Positions 7,121 through 13,499 of a stretch of 17,104 nt of DNA are shown here, one piece after another (position 1 is the stretch's first letter; each line of letters opens with the position of its first letter). Below the pieces are notes generated by a model. It searched no databases and was not told where the DNA came from. It worked only from the letters and a program-made list of their open reading frames with translations. This DNA comes from Fibrobacterales bacterium (lineage in GTDB: Bacteria > Fibrobacterota > Fibrobacteria > Fibrobacterales > Fibrobacteraceae), in the NCBI GenBank assembly GCA_025997455.1, contig BNUP01000041.1:1-17104 (forward strand). The letters run 5' to 3'. Position numbers and translations under genes: made by a program.

Positions 7121-8143
7121 TCAAACTTTCCCTTCCGCAAGTTCCAATAACTCTTTAGAAACACCAAAGTTTTTGCTCAATACCTCAAACCTGCGGTCGG
7201 GGGTAATTTTTTCCTGACTTGCACCAAAGGGAGTTCTTATCAGCAATTTTCCGTTTTGGTAATAATATTGAGTGTCTGTTTTTTTATCTAATTTGTTAAA
7301 AACCAAATACTTCATAGATTCGCCGTAATAACTCTGTTCCCACGCCTCGTTAAATTCCTCTTGCGATACCTCTTTAAGCGGGAAGTAGAAACGAAATTTT
7401 GCCTGTTCTCCCGCCACACCAGTCCATAAATTCAAATTTTCCCCATCTCTCTCCAACTTCACCCAATTCGGCTTTAACGGAAAAATTGCAACGGTTGCAC
7501 CCGTAATATTATGCGGAATAGGCAGAGGGTCAAAAATTAAATATCCGGGGTCGAGGAAAAATTCGGTAGAATTAAACAATCCGTGCGTTTCACTTGCTGA
7601 TAAAGCAGGGCGAGACAAAGGGGGGTCTATTGAGCAACGCGTTCCCCCCGCCAGTCCTGCAGACGAAATAGGCGGGGGGAGGTCTCTCCCTGCTGATAAA
7701 GCAGGGCGAGACAAAGGGGGATCTATCGAGCAACGCGTTCCCCCCGCCAGTCCTGCGGACGAAATAGGCGGGGGGAGGTCTCTCCCTGCTGATAAAGCAG
7801 GGAGAGACAGAGGGGGATCTATCGAGCAACGCGTTCCCCCCGCCAGTCCTGCGGACGAAATAGGCGGGGGGAGGTCTCTCCCTGCTGATAAAGCAGGGAG
7901 AGACAGAGGGGGATCTGTAACAGATATAGCACAATGCACATTTTTAATATACTTCTTATGACCGAGAAGCAGTTTTGGCTTATACCCGATTTTTTCCAAC
8001 TCCTTAAAGAGCCGCATTGTAAGCCCAAAGCAGGTATTCCCCCCAAGTTCGCTAACTCCGCCTCCGACACTCAAAATTTTAGTCAAATTTTCATAAATCC
8101 ACAGCGACGAGGCATTGCAAAGTGAAAGTAGAGACGGCGACAT
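7121..8143 (-). CDS. NAT/transglutaminase-fold enzyme with 32-residue repeats inserted in its core
   Basis: 340 residues. A Cys-His-Asp arrangement like arylamine N-acetyltransferases and transglutaminase-fold enzymes is visible: ELGGNTCFGLT (C38), KNVHCAISV (H70) and FFLDPGYLIFDP (D198). In family members His and Asp lie on neighbouring strands. Here three full 32-residue proline-rich repeats (residues 77-172) and a partial fourth (173-183) separate them; they come from a 96-bp DNA repeat. C-terminal residues 215-340 are beta-rich and unassigned. The substrate is unknown; NAT versus a general transglutaminase fold cannot be settled by eye. The ATG at 8143 is chosen because a TTTCTAATTTAC motif lies 17 nt ahead and the longer start (8227) would overlap the divergent gene. 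The enzyme may be inactive, or the insert may form a tolerated loop. Confidence 0.65.
   Translation of the reverse strand: MSPSLLSLCNASSLWIYENLTKILSVGGGVSELGGNTCFGLTMRLFKELEKIGYKPKLLLGHKKYIKNVHCAISVTDPPLSLPALSAGRDLPPPISSAGLAGGTRCSIDPPLSLPALSAGRDLPPPISSAGLAGGTRCSIDPPLSRPALSAGRDLPPPISSAGLAGGTRCSIDPPLSRPALSASETHGLFNSTEFFLDPGYLIFDPLPIPHNITGATVAIFPLKPNWVKLERDGENLNLWTGVAGEQAKFRFYFPLKEVSQEEFNEAWEQSYYGESMKYLVFNKLDKKTDTQYYYQNGKLLIRTPFGASQEKITPDRRFEVLSKNFGVSKELLELAEGKV
7595..7916. repeat. 96-bp tandem repeat, 3.3 units, in frame
   Basis: Units at 7595-7690, 7691-7786 and 7787-7882, and a partial unit 7883-7916. Each carries two strong hairpins: GTCTCTCCCTGCT/AGCAGGGAGAGAC around the unit junction (perfect at the 3rd and 4th units) and CCCCCCGCC/GGCGGGGGG. 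Units differ at a few bases (GGCGAGACAAAG versus GGAGAGACAGAG). 96 nt is 32 codons, and the minus strand is open in more than one frame. Confidence 0.95.
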
Positions 8144-8162
8144 TTTTTGTAAATTAGAAATT
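8144..8162. promoter_or_regulatory. 19-bp divergent promoter between NAT-like gene and DUF4954 gene
   Basis: Only 19 bp separate the two ATGs (8143 minus, 8163 plus). Minus strand TTTCTAATTTAC (8149-8160) plus five A leads to the NAT-like ATG. On the plus strand TAAATTAG (8150-8157) could be a poor TAnnTT box. There is no room for two leaders with ribosome sites, so a leaderless transcript is likely on at least one side. Confidence 0.5.
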
Positions 8163-9584
8163 ATGATTCGTCGCCCGCTTATGCAAAAGGAAATTGACTC
8201 GCTTGTAGCGGCAGGCAATTCCTGCAAAAATTGGAATGATATCCGAGTGGAACAAAATTTTACCCCAAAAAATATTTTTAATACTAAATTTTCGGGAAAG
8301 ATTACACTTCACGGTTTTTCGGGGAAAAAAATTTCCTACTGCGGAACGGAATTTGAAACGGGACTTTATAACTCTTGGATAAATGAAAGCGTAATAGAAG
8401 ATGCCTGCATTTACGATGCGAAGTTGATTTCTAATTCTGTGGTGTGCGACGGTGCATTTGTGTTTAATGTCGGCACAATTTTTTGTGATAAAGATATGTC
8501 GCATATACGAATTGGAACGGAAACTGGAGCACGAATTTTGAAAAGGCAGTTCAGCGAAAATGAGCGGACGGTTGTAGGCAGAGGCGTGGTTATCGGCAAT
8601 GTTCTATCGCTTGGAAATGTGCATATAGGCGAAAATGCAAGGGTTGAAAACGGTGCTTTTGTGCAGGATTCTATAGTTGAAAATAATACGGTAATTACGG
8701 AAAATGCAGTTGTGAAATCATCGTTTATAAGTTCCTTTTCTTATGTAGGTGAGGCAGAAATTACTTCCTCGTTTGTGGGACCGCTCACGCAGATTCACCA
8801 CCATTCGCTTTTAATTTCGGCGTTGTGGGCACTTGGTCGCGGTAATATTGGTTATGGTGCAAATGTGGGGAGCAATCATACAGGTCGAATGCCCGACCAA
8901 GAAATTATTCCGGGTTTAGGTCAATTTTTCGGACTCGGATGTAATGTAAAATTTCCCGCTAATTTTTCCGATGCTCCGTTTACAATTATAGCGACAGGCG
9001 TAACTTGCGAACCTCAGATATTACGATTTCCGTTTGCGTTAATAAAGTCGCCCTCTCTTATAACGGATAGTTCAAACGGAGCGGAACTTGCAGGCTTGAA
9101 TGAAATTATACCCGGCTGGGTTTATGCAAAAAATGCTTACGGAATTTTTCGCAATGTTTATAAATGGAATATGCGGTGCGGTCATAACGATGGATTAGAT
9201 ATACTCTTTTCCGCTGAAGTCGGCAGGTCTGTTATAGCGGCGTGTGAGATACTTGAAAAATTTTCGTCTGCGGAGACATTTTCGCAAACGGCGACAGAAA
9301 AAATAACCGGCAAATTACTAACTGAAAAATCGCTCGCAAACTTGGGAAGTAATTTTTTAAGAGCAGAAAATATTGAACTCGCCGTTGAGGCATATCAATT
9401 GTTCGGTGAAGATTTTGAGTATTATATTAAAACAAAAAAATTGAATAAAGAAATCTATAAAAGAGTTGAATACTGTTTGGAACGCGACTACGCACGAGGC
9501 AAAAAAATCTTTGACGACTATGAGGAATTTCATCCCTTAGACGAAGGCTTTTGGAACTGGCTTAAAGAATGTTGTGAGTTGTAG
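8163..9584 (+). CDS. DUF4954-type left-handed beta-helix protein
   Basis: 473 residues, MIRRPLMQKEIDSLVAAG. Hexapeptide-like repeats (VVIGNVLSLGNVHIGENARV, then ENGAFVQDSIVENNTVITEN, about residues 145-215) form a left-handed parallel beta-helix as in sugar-nucleotide acyltransferases. They are followed by SSFVGPLTQIHHHSLLISAL with a His cluster, and by NIGYGANVGSNHTGRMPDQE. This matches my memory of DUF4954 proteins of Bacteroidota, Fibrobacterota and Spirochaetota, which have no established function. C-terminal 100 residues are helical. A transferase acting on sugars or nucleotide sugars is plausible but unproven. The ATG at 8163 is preferred over the ORF start at 8115, because the extra 16 residues overlap the divergent NAT-like gene. 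Confidence 0.75.
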   Translation: MIRRPLMQKEIDSLVAAGNSCKNWNDIRVEQNFTPKNIFNTKFSGKITLHGFSGKKISYCGTEFETGLYNSWINESVIEDACIYDAKLISNSVVCDGAFVFNVGTIFCDKDMSHIRIGTETGARILKRQFSENERTVVGRGVVIGNVLSLGNVHIGENARVENGAFVQDSIVENNTVITENAVVKSSFISSFSYVGEAEITSSFVGPLTQIHHHSLLISALWALGRGNIGYGANVGSNHTGRMPDQEIIPGLGQFFGLGCNVKFPANFSDAPFTIIATGVTCEPQILRFPFALIKSPSLITDSSNGAELAGLNEIIPGWVYAKNAYGIFRNVYKWNMRCGHNDGLDILFSAEVGRSVIAACEILEKFSSAETFSQTATEKITGKLLTEKSLANLGSNFLRAENIELAVEAYQLFGEDFEYYIKTKKLNKEIYKRVEYCLERDYARGKKIFDDYEEFHPLDEGFWNWLKECCEL

Positions 9585-9660
9585 AACTGCAATGTAAAAA
9601 TAGTTTAATAAGTCAAATCGCCACGGTTGCATAGCGACTTTATAACGAACTTGGGAAATT

Positions 9661-9671
9661 TTTCTATATTG
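9661..9671 (+). promoter_or_regulatory. TTTCTATATTG promoter-like motif before the intact Rpn gene
   Basis: TTTCTATATTG lies 26 nt ahead of ATG 9698 and leaves room for a short leader; GAGG at 9690-9693 is a ribosome site 4 nt from the ATG. Contrast with the 16-nt leaderless arrangement elsewhere in the window. Confidence 0.5.
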
Positions 9672-9697
9672 ACAAGGATTTTGTTTTACGAGGATTT

Positions 9698-10678
9698 ATG
9701 AGAAGGAGTTTTGTTTCATTTGACCATGCTATAAAAGCACAACTTCGCAACAAAGCGAATTACGATGTTGTATCCGGTTTTCTTTCCGAACTATTTGGAC
9801 GAGATGTAAAGATACAAGAAATGATTGAGAGTGAGAATAATAAAAAACGCAAAGAAGACAAAACCAATCGCGTGGATATTATTGCAAAAGAAACAGACGG
9901 CAGCAAGGTTATAATTGAATTGCAGTTCAACCACGAGATTGATTTTTTTCAGCGAATGCTTTTTGAGACGAGCACGGCAGTTGTTGAGAACTTGAATGAG
10001 GGTGATGAATACGGGAAAATTGACAAGATATATTCCGTTAATATAATGTATTTTAAACTTGGAGTTGGCAGGGATTATATCTATCACGGCACTACCACAT
10101 TTAAGGGCTTGCACTCTAAGGATGTGCTCAAACTAACCGAAAAGCAGCAAATTGAGTATATGGGAAAGAAGTTTCCCTCTGATGTGTATCCCGAATACTA
10201 CATATTGAATTTAAGTGCATTTAATGATAAAATTCGTGATAATCTTGATGAGTGGGTAGAATACTTGAAAACCGATAAGATGCCAGAGAAACCGAAAGCG
10301 AAGGGCTTGGCGAAGGCTAAAAAGGTATTGGATTATTACAAGATGACGCTTGTTGAGCAGAAAGAATATGATAAGGAGATAGACCGCCGTCGCAGTTTGA
10401 GGAGTATGTTTAAGACAGCACGCATAGAAGGCTTGTCAGATGGCAGAGAAGAAGGCAGGGCAGATGGATTGGCGGAGGGCATTGCCGTTGGTAAAGCGGA
10501 AGGCATTGCCGTTGGTAAAGCGGAAGGCATTGCCGTTGGTAAAGCGGAAGGTGAGTTGATAGGCGAAAAGAAAGCGAAAATGGAACTTGCAAAGAAAATG
10601 AAATTAGCAAAAGAGGATGTTAAGAAAATTATTCTTTATACCGGTTTAACTGAAAAAGAGATTAAGGAGTTAAAATGA
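9698..10678 (+). CDS. Rpn-family PD-(D/E)XK nuclease/putative transposase
   Basis: 326 residues, start MRRSFVSFDHAIKAQLRNKA. The nuclease core has D60 in RVDIIAKE and E74-L-Q76 in VIIELQFNHE, the PD-(D/E)XK pattern. FFQRMLFETSTAVVENL and KIDKIYSVNIMYF continue the domain, annotated as PDDEXK nuclease family transposase or Rpn in other genomes. The C-terminal tail has EGRADGLAEG and three GIAVGKAE repeats (residues 261-284), then a basic helical end TGLTEKEIKELK shared with the fragment at 1-197. Rpn proteins promote recombination and some act as toxin-like nucleases of defence islands; which applies here is unknown. The ribosome site GAGG fixes the start. The gene is complete, and element copy C begins 19 bp after the stop. 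Confidence 0.88.
   Translation: MRRSFVSFDHAIKAQLRNKANYDVVSGFLSELFGRDVKIQEMIESENNKKRKEDKTNRVDIIAKETDGSKVIIELQFNHEIDFFQRMLFETSTAVVENLNEGDEYGKIDKIYSVNIMYFKLGVGRDYIYHGTTTFKGLHSKDVLKLTEKQQIEYMGKKFPSDVYPEYYILNLSAFNDKIRDNLDEWVEYLKTDKMPEKPKAKGLAKAKKVLDYYKMTLVEQKEYDKEIDRRRSLRSMFKTARIEGLSDGREEGRADGLAEGIAVGKAEGIAVGKAEGIAVGKAEGELIGEKKAKMELAKKMKLAKEDVKKIILYTGLTEKEIKELK
10478..10549 (+). repeat. 24-bp in-frame tandem repeat, 3 identical units
   Basis: GGCATTGCCGTTGGTAAAGC plus GGAA at 10478-10501, 10502-10525 and 10526-10549, encoding GIAVGKAE three times. Perfect identity suggests recent expansion. Confidence 0.95.
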
Positions 10679-10697
10679 TGATTAAAAAATTGCAATT

Positions 10698-10868
10698 GGA
10701 AACCTCTATTAACCTCCTAAGAGGTTGGTAAAGGTTACCAAGCGACATGGGCGAACTGCGTTTTTATGGTGATAATGTCATCCTGCGGCGAATGCTCGCA
10801 GTATCGCCGTTGTCTCTAAAAACTCAAATCTGTGGAATTGTGTTACAAAGAGAGTTTTTAGAGGTTTC
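10698..10868. mobile_element. Structured MITE-like element, copy C (best preserved ends)
   Basis: 171 bp between direct repeats CAATT (10693-10697 and 10869-10873). Terminal inverted repeat GAAACCTCTA/TAGAGGTTTC. Central stem GCGAC-(ATG)-GGCGA-ACTGCG pairs with CGCAGT-(A)-TCGCC-GTCGT; the outer 12-bp stem is CTCTAAAAACTC/GAGTTTTTAGAG. It begins 19 bp after the Rpn stop. Confidence 0.9.
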
Positions 10869-10887
10869 CAATTCTGAATGAAAAATT

Positions 10888-10902
10888 GTGAACGCGGTGT
10901 GG
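10888..10902. repeat. GTGAACGCGGTGTG repeat, partial copy 2
   Basis: GTGAACGCGGTGTGG as at 2156, then diverges; GGTGTG (10896-10901) can pair with CACACC (10909-10914). The remainder of 10903-11022 contains no gene that I can see. Confidence 0.55.
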
Positions 10903-11022
10903 ATAGAACACACCACACCAAGCAAAGCGACTGGACAGCGTAGAATAAGAGGCTATTGTTTGATTATTTTATTTATTGCTGTCAAAAAAAATTCCATCAT
11001 TTTCCCTTGCAATTCTAAAAGG

Positions 11023-11046
11023 GCGGGTTAAAAACCACGCCCCTAC
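11023..11046. repeat. TAGGGGCG-type repeat, inverted copy
   Basis: Reverse complement of the first unit of the 6928-7070 cluster, identical over about 24-28 bases. The stretch upstream of the DsbA-like gene (11047-11073) holds no other feature. Confidence 0.65.
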
Positions 11047-11073
11047 AAACTCCACTCTCTACACTTTCAACTC

Positions 11074-11127
11074 TTGCACTGCCAAGTTCCCCATACCCCA
11101 CACCCTACACGCCACTCCCTATACCCC
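11074..11127 (+). repeat. TTGCACTGCCAAGTT leader plus heptad tract upstream of DsbA-like gene
   Basis: Leader motif 11074-11088, then units CCCCATA, CCCCACA, CCCTACA, CGCCACT, CCCTATA, CCCC. It ends 12 nt before the TTTCTA motif. The opposite strand has five G3-4 runs. Confidence 0.75.
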
Positions 11128-11139
11128 TGCACTGCAAAG

Positions 11140-11152
11140 TTTCTACATTCCC
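11140..11152 (+). promoter_or_regulatory. TTTCTAnnTTCCC promoter-like motif before the DsbA-like gene
   Basis: TTTCTACATTCCC, then ACT and ATG at 11156; 16 nt from first T to ATG, as before xseB and the Rpn pseudogene. No Shine-Dalgarno sequence. Confidence 0.6.
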
Positions 11153-11155
11153 ACT

Positions 11156-11881
11156 ATGAATAAAATCCTGTCCCTTTCCTTGTTAATGCTCGCGTTTGTT
11201 TCTTGCAATGCGGCAAAACCTGCCCCTCAAAGCACAGAGGCGCTGCAAAAAAAGTCCGATTCGCTTGCAACCGAACTTGCAGATGTTAAGCAGGTTCTCG
11301 GCTACATAATTGAAAAAGGAATGGGAACTTCCTACGAACAGGTTAAACAGGAGATAGAGAACTCCAACAAAGTTTGGGACATTCCTTTGGAAGACAGTCC
11401 CGTGCTCGGCAACCCCAAGGCACCCATTGTGATAGTGGAATTTACGGAATTTCAATGCCCTTATTGTAGCCGCATAACGCCATATTTAGATTCACTGATG
11501 CGCACCTATCCCGATAAAATAAAATTGGTATATAAGCACTTCCCGCTCAGTTTCCACACAAACGCACCCGCCGCCGCCGCCGCCGCATTGGCAGCCAAAG
11601 AGCAGGGGAAATTCTGGGAATATCGCTGGGCACTCGCCCCAAACTACCAATCGCTCAACGACTCTACCTTCATAGCGGTTGCCCAAAAGATAGGTTTAAA
11701 TGTTGAAAAATTTAAGAAAGATATGGTTTTAGACTCGGCAAAGCAGGCTATTTTAGACCGCGACACACAACTCGGCGTAAAAGTCGGAGTTCAAGGCACA
11801 CCTAATTTTTACATAAACGGAAAGAGGCAAGACCGTTTTGGACCCGCATTGATAGATCAACTTATAAAGGACTTGAAGTAA
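11156..11881 (+). CDS. DsbA-like thioredoxin-fold lipoprotein
   Basis: 241 residues. Lipoprotein signal MNKILSLSLLMLAFVSC with lipidated Cys17, a helical linker (about 25-72), then a thioredoxin domain with the redox motif EFQCPYCSR (C101, C104) and cis-proline GVQGTPNFYI (P216). Family DSBA/thioredoxin_4: it would form or exchange disulfides in secreted proteins on the envelope side. An alanine run (138-147) reflects a GCC repeat in the DNA. The ORF can be read back to 10976, but that part is repeat DNA; the ATG at 11156 starts a proper signal peptide and has the TTTCTACATTCCC motif 16 nt ahead. purM follows after 10 bp, probably in the same transcript although functionally unrelated. Confidence 0.88.
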   Translation: MNKILSLSLLMLAFVSCNAAKPAPQSTEALQKKSDSLATELADVKQVLGYIIEKGMGTSYEQVKQEIENSNKVWDIPLEDSPVLGNPKAPIVIVEFTEFQCPYCSRITPYLDSLMRTYPDKIKLVYKHFPLSFHTNAPAAAAAALAAKEQGKFWEYRWALAPNYQSLNDSTFIAVAQKIGLNVEKFKKDMVLDSAKQAILDRDTQLGVKVGVQGTPNFYINGKRQDRFGPALIDQLIKDLK

Positions 11882-11891
11882 AGGTTATTTT

Positions 11892-12938
11892 ATGAATTAT
11901 GAGGATGCGGGCGTTTCGCTTGCTCGTGCAGACAAAGCGATGGTGGGAGTTAAAAAATCGGTTCGCACCACATTTAACGCCGGAGTTCTCGGTGATATTG
12001 GGAATTTCGGAGGACTTTTCACGCTAAATCACTTGGGTTTAAAAGACCCGGTTTTGGTGTCGTCGGTCGATGGAGTTGGGACAAAGTTAAAAGTGCATTT
12101 TGGGCTTGCATCGCACACTCTGCCCGGTCAAGACATTGTAAATCATTGTTGCAACGATATTTTGGTGCAAGGCGCAAGACCTCTGTTTTTCTTGGACTAC
12201 CTCGCAACAGGCAAATTGGAAAGCGGAGTTTTGGAGTCTGTGGTGGAGGGTATGGCTAAGGCGTGTCGTGAAAATGACTGCGTTTTAATCGGCGGCGAAA
12301 CAGCGGAAATGCCGGGGATGTATCATTCTGGTGAATATGATATTTCGGGAACTATCGTTGGTGTTGTCGAGCGCAGTGAAATTATTGACGGTTCGCAAAT
12401 TAAACCGAGTGATACCGTTATTTTGGGTATTCCTTCAACCGGACTTCACACTAACGGCTACTCCCTTGCAAGAAAAGCCTTGTTTGAGGCGGGCGGCTAT
12501 AAACTCGATTCTCAAGCGGAAGGTTTAACAAACTCGGCGGGTGCGGCTATTTCCGTTGGCGAGGCACTTTCGATTCCTCATCGCAGTTATTATCATTCGT
12601 TAATCGATTTGGTGCATTCCAAAAAAATTCAGGGAATGGTGCATATAACGGGGTCGGGATTTCAGGGCAATATTCCGCGAATTTTGCCGAGCGGAATTTC
12701 GGTTGTGATAAATCGTGCAGCGTGGAAAGTCCCTAAAATTTTCGAGTTAATCGCAGAGAGCGGCAGTGTTGAACGCGATGAGATGTATTCAACATTTAAT
12801 ATGGGAATCGGAATGTTGGTATTTGTTTCGAGTGCCGATGTTGCGGGCGTCCGGTCGCATTTACAAGCGAAAGGCGAAACCGTATTTGAGTGCGGAAAAG
12901 TTGTAGCGGGCGATAAAAAAGTTATTTTTGAAAATTGA
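11892..12938 (+). CDS. purM: Phosphoribosylformylglycinamidine cyclo-ligase (AIR synthetase)
   Basis: 348 residues. Fifth step of purine synthesis: ATP-dependent cyclisation of FGAM to AIR in the cytoplasm. Family motifs are MNYEDAGVSLARAD at the start, SSVDGVGTKLKV (ATP-binding glycine region), GQDIVNHCCNDILVQGARP, LIGGETAEMPGMY, and STGLHTNGYSLARK; HITGSGFQGNIPRILP and MYSTFNMGIGM occur in the C-terminal domain. Length is standard and no lesion is seen. The ATG follows a weak AAAGG. No other pur genes lie in the window. It is convergent with the acetyltransferase gene. Confidence 0.97.
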   Translation: MNYEDAGVSLARADKAMVGVKKSVRTTFNAGVLGDIGNFGGLFTLNHLGLKDPVLVSSVDGVGTKLKVHFGLASHTLPGQDIVNHCCNDILVQGARPLFFLDYLATGKLESGVLESVVEGMAKACRENDCVLIGGETAEMPGMYHSGEYDISGTIVGVVERSEIIDGSQIKPSDTVILGIPSTGLHTNGYSLARKALFEAGGYKLDSQAEGLTNSAGAAISVGEALSIPHRSYYHSLIDLVHSKKIQGMVHITGSGFQGNIPRILPSGISVVINRAAWKVPKIFELIAESGSVERDEMYSTFNMGIGMLVFVSSADVAGVRSHLQAKGETVFECGKVVAGDKKVIFEN

Positions 12939-12971
12939 AGAAGTTTGGGTAGTTCTGCTAATCACACTTAA

Positions 12972-13007
12972 CCAACCTCTGCGGAAATTTTAACCCCTGC
13001 GGAAATT
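12972..13007. repeat. 18-bp tandem duplication spanning the acetyltransferase stop codon
   Basis: CCAACCTCTGCGGAAATT (12972-12989) and TTAACCCCTGCGGAAATT (12990-13007) match at 15 of 18. The stop codon lies at the unit junction, so the present C-terminus may result from the duplication. Confidence 0.6.
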
Positions 13008-13373
13008 AAACGCGTTTTCGCCGTTAGAATAATAATTTTTTCTCACGCCTATTTTCTTAAAACCGAGTTTTTGATAAAGTGCAATCGCCGCTGTATTCCC
13101 CTCTCTAACTTCTAAGAAAAACTTACTAACGCCTTGCGCTGCCAACTCCCTCATACTACACTCCAAAATCGCCTTCCCATAACCCTTTTTGCGTTCCTCT
13201 TCCGCAACCGCCACCGAAAGCAACTCAGCCTCATCACCTGCAACCTGCCAAATAGCAAACGCCACGCTTGGAATAACCCAAGTCGTAGCGTTGGTTTTGA
13301 AAATCGGCAAACCGCACTTCACCTGAATATCAGCAATCCAAGCGGAGTCTTTTTCTGTTGCGGGGAATATCAT
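12990..13373 (-). CDS. rimI: RimI-like GNAT N-acetyltransferase
   Basis: 127 residues. GNAT fold with the acetyl-CoA loop VAEEERKKGYGKAIL (RxxGxG at 61-66) and NTAAIALYQKLGFKKIGVR (93-111) followed by YYSNGENAFNF, the characteristic RimI ending (Y-Y...G-E-x-A). RimI acetylates the N-terminus of ribosomal protein S18; paralogues act on other proteins, so the exact target is inferred. The ATG at 13373 (MIFPATEKD) is chosen as a normal RimI start; the ORF can be extended 8 residues to 13397. CTACCCCCTCTT just upstream is a degenerate version of the window's promoter motif. Confidence 0.8.
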   Translation of the reverse strand: MIFPATEKDSAWIADIQVKCGLPIFKTNATTWVIPSVAFAIWQVAGDEAELLSVAVAEEERKKGYGKAILECSMRELAAQGVSKFFLEVREGNTAAIALYQKLGFKKIGVRKNYYSNGENAFNFRRG

Positions 13374-13400
13374 AAGAGGGGGTAGCGGAAAATGCAAATA

Positions 13401-13423
13401 GGGGCGACCCAGTGTGGTCGCCC
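13401..13423. repeat. GGGGCGACC hairpin (TAGGGGCG family)
   Basis: GGGCGACC (13402-13409) pairs perfectly with GGTCGCCC (13416-13423) across a 6-nt loop; preceded by ATA and followed by CAAAAA-like bases as in the other members. Confidence 0.65.
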
Positions 13424-13457
13424 AAAAATTCGGAATATGTATGATTTTGAATTTTTT

Positions 13458-13489
13458 ATGGTGAACGCGGTGTGTGCCGAGCGCACCAT
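13458..13489. repeat. GTGAACGCGGTGTG hairpin, copy 3, downstream of pnp
   Basis: ATGGTG (13458-13463) pairs with CACCAT (13484-13489), with CGC/GCG inside. It lies 11 nt past the pnp stop and could end or stabilise that mRNA, but the pnp-sense flank is A-rich, not T-rich, so it is not a canonical terminator. Confidence 0.55.
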
Positions 13490-13499
13490 ATATTCTTCC

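Noticed and set aside
7595..7916. CRISPR array
   Set aside because: The units are contiguous 96-bp tandem copies without unique spacers, and no cas genes are present.
7590..7934. Second repeat-protein ORF in the 96-bp repeat
   Set aside because: It exists only because the repeat unit is stop-free in more than one frame; the conserved Cys-His-Asp frame is the other one.
9610..9650. Terminator or riboswitch between the DUF4954 and Rpn genes
   Set aside because: Only a weak interrupted stem (AAGTC...GCGACTT) without a T-run; not supportable.
13458..13489. Rho-independent terminator of pnp
   Set aside because: The hairpin is imperfect and lacks a T-run on the pnp-sense side; it matches a dispersed repeat instead.
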